A stretch of 64,000 bases of DNA from Paludisphaera soli (lineage in GTDB: Bacteria > Planctomycetota > Planctomycetia > Isosphaerales > Isosphaeraceae): positions 434,001-498,000 of the forward strand of contig NZ_JAALJI010000001.1 of the NCBI RefSeq assembly GCF_011064595.1, in the 5' to 3' direction. Positions 60,528-64,000 of this stretch are shown piece after piece (position 1 is the first letter of the stretch; each line of letters starts with the position of its first letter). Both the position numbers and the translations under genes were made by a program. A model generated the notes under the pieces. The model was not told where the DNA came from, did not search any database, and was given only the letters and a program-made list of their open reading frames with translations.

Positions 60528-61286
60528 GTGAACATCGAACGCCGATCCTTCGTGCGCCGGCTCTTCCCCGCCGCCCTCCTGGCCGCGTCCCTCGGCGTCT
60601 CGGCGGCCGGCGCGCAGTCGGTCGCCCCGGTCCGCGTCCGGGTCTGGTGCGAGGGGGAGTCGTCCCCTTCGGCGTATCCCGACGGGGTCGACGTCGTCCT
60701 GGCCGACTCCCTGGCCCGCCAGCCGGGCCTCGCGGTGACGCGCGCACGCCTCGGCGAGCCCGAGGACGGGCTCTCGGACTCGGACCTGGACCGGACCGAC
60801 GTCCTGGTCTGGTGGGGCCGCGCCCGCCACGACGAGGTCCCGGACGCCCGCGCCCAGGCCGTCGCCGGCCGCGTCCGCCAGGGGAGGCTCGGTCTGGTGG
60901 CCCTCTATGCGTCGTGCGGCAGCAAGCCGTTCCGCCTCTTGATGGACAGCATGCCGTGCGAGCCGGGGAGCTGGCGCGAGGACGGTCGGCCCGAGTTCAT
61001 CACGGTGAAGGCGCCGGAGCACCCGATCGCGGCCGGCGTGACCTCGTTCTCCATCCCCAAGACCGACATGTTCTCCGAGCCCTTCGCCGTCCCCGAGCCC
61101 GAGACCGTCGTCTTCGTCTCGTCGTGGGAGCGCGGGGAGACCGTCCGCAGCGGGATGACCTGGACCGTCGACAAGGGCCGGGTCGTCTACCTCCGCACCG
61201 GCTCGGAGTCGTTCCCGGTGCTCTTCCACCCCTCGGTCCGGCTCTCGATCACGAACGCGGTGTTCTGGAGCGGCCGGCGGTCCTGA
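60528..61286 (+). CDS. Tat-exported ThuA-like protein
   Basis: A 252-aa protein starting at GTG 60528 with AGGAG 8 nt upstream. The N-terminus carries a twin-arginine export motif (ERRSFVRRLF) and a hydrophobic stretch ending at ASLGVSAAGAQS. The mature part fits the ThuA-like glutamine-amidotransferase fold: DVLVWWGRARHDEV, SKPFRLLM, PEHPIAAGV and SGMTWTVDKGRVVYLRTG. The position that is usually LHSGHYSKPF reads LYASCGSKPF here. ThuA proteins are linked to trehalose or polysaccharide use, but the reaction is unknown. Confidence 0.85.
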   Translation: MNIERRSFVRRLFPAALLAASLGVSAAGAQSVAPVRVRVWCEGESSPSAYPDGVDVVLADSLARQPGLAVTRARLGEPEDGLSDSDLDRTDVLVWWGRARHDEVPDARAQAVAGRVRQGRLGLVALYASCGSKPFRLLMDSMPCEPGSWREDGRPEFITVKAPEHPIAAGVTSFSIPKTDMFSEPFAVPEPETVVFVSSWERGETVRSGMTWTVDKGRVVYLRTGSESFPVLFHPSVRLSITNAVFWSGRRS

Positions 61287-61356
61287 GCGATTCGCAGGCA
61301 CCCAGACTGCATGCGACCTCTCGTCCACGGGCGTCTGGGCGGGATTGACTGGGTTG

Positions 61357-61384
61357 TTGACTGGCCGCGGGTGCGACCTATAAT
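61357..61384 (+). promoter_or_regulatory. Strong sigma70-type promoter before the peroxiredoxin-like gene
   Basis: TTGACT (61357-61362) and a perfect TATAAT (61379-61384) are 16 nt apart. It is one of the best promoters in the window. The predicted start is near 61391. Confidence 0.65.
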
Positions 61385-61390
61385 CGAGCG

Positions 61391-61637
61391 ATCGTCGCGT
61401 CGGCGAGTGGCGACGATTCCAACACGGCCGCAAAATACAAAGCCTTCGAAAGCCTGCAGTTTCACCGGCCCAGTAGACCAGCGACAACGCTTTCTCCAGA
61501 AAGCTGAGCGTACCGACGGGCGCGCCGACGGACGGCGAGCCTCTCGCGTGGACCGATCGGTGGTTCGTCCTGTGGGCGAGGGAGTCGCTCCTTCGACTAC
61601 CGGCCCAGACCTCAAACCCCAGACGGAGTCAGCATCG
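61391..61637 (+). promoter_or_regulatory. Long structured 5' leader
   Basis: About 247 nt between the predicted start and the ATG hold no gene. At the 5' end ATCGTCGC (61391-61398) pairs perfectly with GCGACGAT (61410-61417). Further on, GCTTTCT (61489-61495) pairs with AGAAAGC (61498-61504), and the overlapping ACGCT (61487-61491) can pair with AGCGT (61507-61511), giving two competing structures. I recognise no known riboswitch consensus. Confidence 0.45.
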
Positions 61638-62255
61638 ATGCGGAAAGTCCTCCTGAGCCTGGCCGCCCTGGCCATCGTGGCCCCGGCCTTCGCGGGCGAA
61701 CGCTACAACAAGGTCGTGAAGCCGGGCGACAAGGCCCCCGACTTCTCGGGCATCCCGGCCGTCTCGCCCTCGGGCGAGCAGACCAGCCTCACGCTGTCCG
61801 ACGTGAAGGAAGACGTCGTCGTCGTGGTCTTCCTGGCCAACCACTGCCCCGCGGTCGTGGGCTGCGAGGACCGCCTCAACGAGTTCACCAGCGAGTACAA
61901 GGACAAGGGCGTCCGCGTCGTCGGCCTCTGCGTCAACGACATCGATCAGGACAAGCTCCCCGCCATCAAGAAGCGGGTCGCCGACAAGAACGACGGCAAG
62001 ATCAACTACATCTACGGGTACGACGAGACCCAGGCCGTCGGCAAGGCCTACGGCGCCGTGAACACGCCGTCGTTCTTCGTCCTCGACAAGGATCGCACGA
62101 TCCGCTACCTGGGCTCCTTCGACGACAACATGCAGGAAGCCAAGGCGACCAAGCACTACGTCAAGGACGCCGTCGACGCCCTGCTCGCCGGCAAGTCCCC
62201 CGCGATCGAAGAGACCAAGCCCTTCGGCTGCGGCATCCAGTACACCAAGAAGTGA
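61638..62255 (+). CDS. Exported peroxiredoxin/thioredoxin-like protein
   Basis: A 205-aa protein with a signal peptide (VLLSLAALAIVAPAFAG) and an AhpC/TSA-like thioredoxin fold. VKPGDKAPDFSGIPAV is the start of the fold. The active segment is FLANHCPAVVGCEDRL, where this subfamily has one Cys in NHCP and here also a second. GAVNTPSFFVLDKDRTIRYLG and the terminal FGCGIQYTKK complete it. It probably handles thiols or peroxides outside the cytoplasm. A strong promoter and a long leader precede it. Confidence 0.85.
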   Translation: MRKVLLSLAALAIVAPAFAGERYNKVVKPGDKAPDFSGIPAVSPSGEQTSLTLSDVKEDVVVVVFLANHCPAVVGCEDRLNEFTSEYKDKGVRVVGLCVNDIDQDKLPAIKKRVADKNDGKINYIYGYDETQAVGKAYGAVNTPSFFVLDKDRTIRYLGSFDDNMQEAKATKHYVKDAVDALLAGKSPAIEETKPFGCGIQYTKK

Positions 62256-62299
62256 GCCGAGGAGGCCCCTCGGCCTCGCCGCTCCTGAAACCCCCTCGG

Positions 62300-62324
62300 G
62301 CCGCCGGACTCCTCGTCCGGCGGC
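62300..62324 (+). terminator. Hairpin between the two thioredoxin-fold genes
   Basis: GCCGCCGGAC and GTCCGGCGGC form a perfect 10-bp stem with a 5-nt loop, followed by TCGATTCGCTT. It may end or reduce read-through into the next gene. Confidence 0.5.
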
Positions 62325-62368
62325 TCGATTCGCTTACCCCCCCCGGCCACTCCGAGGAATCGAACACC

Positions 62369-62905
62369 ATGTTCCGCAAGTCCGCCCTCGTCCTCGCGGC
62401 CTGCCTGGCCGGTTCGCTCGCGGCCCCGGGGCGCGCCGACGATCCCAAGGCCGGCCCGATCGCGCTCCAGCAGCTCACCTGGGCCGAGTTCGAGAAGCAC
62501 CTCGCCTCGACGGACGGAGCCAAGTACACCCTGGTTGACGCCTGGGCCACCACCTGCGCGCCCTGCAAGGAGAACTTCCCGCACCTCGTCGAGATGCACG
62601 AGAAGTACGGCCCCAAGGGGCTCGCCGTCGTCTCGCTCTCGCTCGACGACGCCGAGGACTCCAAGGCGATCGCCGAGGCCGAGAAGTTCCTCAAGGAGAA
62701 GCACGCGACCTTCACGAACGTCCTGCTGAAGGAAGAGTTCGGCGCGGGGTTCGACCGGCTGGACATCAGCGCGATCCCGGCCGTCTTCCTGTACGGCCCC
62801 GACGGCAAGGAGGTGAAGCGGTTCACCATGGATGATCCCAACAACCAGTTCACCTACGACGAGGTCGAGAAGGAAGTCGCCGCGCGGCTGTCGGCCCCGA
62901 AATGA
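62369..62905 (+). CDS. TlpA-like exported thioredoxin
   Basis: A 178-aa exported thioredoxin-fold protein. It has a signal peptide (ALVLAACLAGSLAAPGRA) and a redox motif in VDAWATTCAPCKENFPHLV (CAPC), followed by the cis-Pro region ISAIPAVFLYGPDG. TlpA/ResA proteins reduce disulfides in the periplasm, for example during cytochrome c maturation. GAGGAAT lies about 9 nt before ATG 62369. It follows the peroxiredoxin-like gene and may be its redox partner, inferred from adjacency. Confidence 0.88.
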   Translation: MFRKSALVLAACLAGSLAAPGRADDPKAGPIALQQLTWAEFEKHLASTDGAKYTLVDAWATTCAPCKENFPHLVEMHEKYGPKGLAVVSLSLDDAEDSKAIAEAEKFLKEKHATFTNVLLKEEFGAGFDRLDISAIPAVFLYGPDGKEVKRFTMDDPNNQFTYDEVEKEVAARLSAPK

Positions 62906-62907
62906 CC

Positions 62908-62937
62908 TTGGGAAGCGGCGTCGGGATGTGATAAGAT
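62908..62937 (+). promoter_or_regulatory. Candidate promoter of rpmE
   Basis: TTGGGA (62908-62913) and TAAGAT (62932-62937) are 18 nt apart, 70 nt before the rpmE ATG. Confidence 0.35.
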
Positions 62938-63006
62938 GACGACTTCGGCCGGGGCCAGCGCGAGATTCCGCCCGGTCGCCACTCTCAATCGAGAAAACAG
63001 ACGGCG

Positions 63007-63261
63007 ATGAAAGACGGCATTCACCCCAATTACGTCGAGTCCACGGTCACCTGCGGCTGCGGCAACACCTTCCAGACCCGCAGCACCCGGCCGAAGATCT
63101 CGGTCGAAGTCTGCGCCAAGTGCCATCCGTTCTTCACCGGGTCGGTGAAGTTCGTCGACGCGGCCGGCCGGGTCGACAAGTTCAACAAGAAGTTCGGGGG
63201 CACCTACGGCAAGGCCAAGAAGGCCGCCGAGCCCGCCGCCGCCGAGCCCGCCAAGGCCTAG
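63007..63261 (+). CDS. rpmE: 50S ribosomal protein L31
   Basis: An 84-aa large-subunit protein. It is the zinc-binding type, with four cysteines in CGCG and CAKC ([15 protein letters not shown] and [13 protein letters not shown]), and [10 protein letters not shown] is the family start. An Ala/Glu/Lys-rich tail of about 15 residues extends it beyond the usual length. It is followed by prfA, the common rpmE-prfA order. Confidence 0.96.
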   Translation: MKDGIHPNYVESTVTCGCGNTFQTRSTRPKISVEVCAKCHPFFTGSVKFVDAAGRVDKFNKKFGGTYGKAKKAAEPAAAEPAKA

Positions 63262-63392
63262 TCCTTCCGCGAGGATCTCACGAACCACGGCCCGCGTGGC
63301 GGATTCCCCGACCGCCACCGCCGGGCCGTTTCGCGTGACGGCGCATCGCGACGGTCGCCCTCGGTCCCCGGCCCCTGGCAGGTCATCCCCCC

Positions 63393-64000
63393 GTGTTCGA
63401 GAAGCTCCAGGCGGACTATCGACGCTTCCTCGAGATCGAGCAGGCCCTGCTCGACCCCGCCGTCGCGGCCGACTCCGCGAGGGTGACCGCCCTGTCGCGG
63501 GAGCGTGGCAAGATCGCCAAGGTGGCGACCCTCTACGGCCGCTATCTCGACCTCGGCCGCCAGATCGACGAGGCCGAAGGCCTGCTCGCCGGCGAGGCCG
63601 ACTCCGAGATGCGCGCCTATGCCGAGGGCGAGGTCGCCGGGCTCCGGGACCGCCGCGAGGTCGACGCCGAGTCGCTCCGCAACATGCTGTACGACCGCGA
63701 GTCCGGCACCGACCATGCGGCCCTCATCATGGAGATCCGCGCCGGCGCCGGCGGCGACGAGGCCGCGCTCTTCGCCCGCGACCTCTACGAGATGTACCGG
63801 CGCTTCGCCGAGTCGATGGGCTGGAAGATCGAGCTGCTCGACATGGAGGCCACCGAGCTGGCCGGCTTCCGCGAGGTCTCGTTCAGCGTCTCCGGCGAGG
63901 GGGCGTTCCGGCTCCTCCAGTTCGAGAGCGGCGGCCATCGCGTCCAGCGCGTGCCGCAGACCGAGACCCAGGGCCGCATCCACACGTCCGCCGCCACCGT
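63393..64000 (+). CDS. prfA: Peptide chain release factor 1, N-terminal part (partial)
   Basis: About 202 codons are visible, starting at GTG 63393 ([20 protein letters not shown]). Domain 1 is helical. Then comes [20 protein letters not shown], the conserved segment shared by class I release factors, and [20 protein letters not shown], which introduces the peptidyl-hydrolysis domain. The GGQ loop and the stop-codon recognition motif lie beyond the window edge. The rpmE-linked position and the lack of the RF2 frameshift site favour RF1. Confidence 0.93.
   Translation, partial: MFEKLQADYRRFLEIEQALLDPAVAADSARVTALSRERGKIAKVATLYGRYLDLGRQIDEAEGLLAGEADSEMRAYAEGEVAGLRDRREVDAESLRNMLYDRESGTDHAALIMEIRAGAGGDEAALFARDLYEMYRRFAESMGWKIELLDMEATELAGFREVSFSVSGEGAFRLLQFESGGHRVQRVPQTETQGRIHTSAAT

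Overview
The window is about 64 kb of GC-rich DNA from a bacterial chromosome. It most likely comes from a planctomycete of the Isosphaeraceae type (Paludisphaera or Singulisphaera relatives). That placement is an inference from high GC, a PEP-CTERM protein, an STN-like domain protein of a kind common in planctomycetes, paired Uma2 proteins, a Tat-exported ThuA-like protein, a glycine-rich RRM protein, and Gram-negative envelope genes (hldD, dapF). No species can be named from sequence alone. The window starts inside dxr and ends inside prfA, so both edge genes are partial.

Left part (1-23 kb): dxr and a triple-PDZ RseP-type protease; acs with an HD-domain hydrolase; a sigma54 two-component pair (histidine kinase and NtrC-type regulator); pnp and rpsO separated by a terminator; then a long minus-strand run of a B12-type radical SAM protein, two Uma2 paralogues, a GT-C-like membrane protein and a YfhO-family membrane protein. 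Divergent from that run is pdxA, followed by an exported STN-like protein, a PfkB-family protein with an altered catalytic motif, and an MBL-fold protein.

Middle part (23-38 kb): a PEP-CTERM protein, an apparent sugar-use module (secreted aldose epimerase, Na+/solute symporter, small membrane protein), a secreted GH13 enzyme, hldD, an MFS transporter and an ArsB/SLC13-type transporter. At 34.4 kb a tRNA-Ser(GCT) opens a small accessory region with a SUKH-type protein, a GT39-like membrane protein, and a MafI-like immunity gene preceded by the 3' end of a toxin gene. The immunity gene and toxin remnant are bracketed by two 105-bp MITE-like elements. This bracketed cassette is the most unusual structure in the window.

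Right part (38-64 kb): a MacB-type export system (adaptor, ATPase, two FtsX-like permeases) next to a DUF2135 membrane protein; larB and an NAD(P)HX dehydratase; an RRM RNA-binding protein; a transglutaminase; a ribose-type ABC importer whose binding protein is separated from its ATPase and permease by dapF, an M50 protease and lon; a DUF374 acyltransferase; a DUF2752 gene that runs 155 nt into a lipoprotein gene; a ThuA-like protein; a peroxiredoxin-like protein behind a strong promoter and a long structured leader; a TlpA-like thioredoxin; and rpmE-prfA. Most of the window is ordinary core genome. The accessory signal is concentrated at roughly 33.9-37.2 kb.
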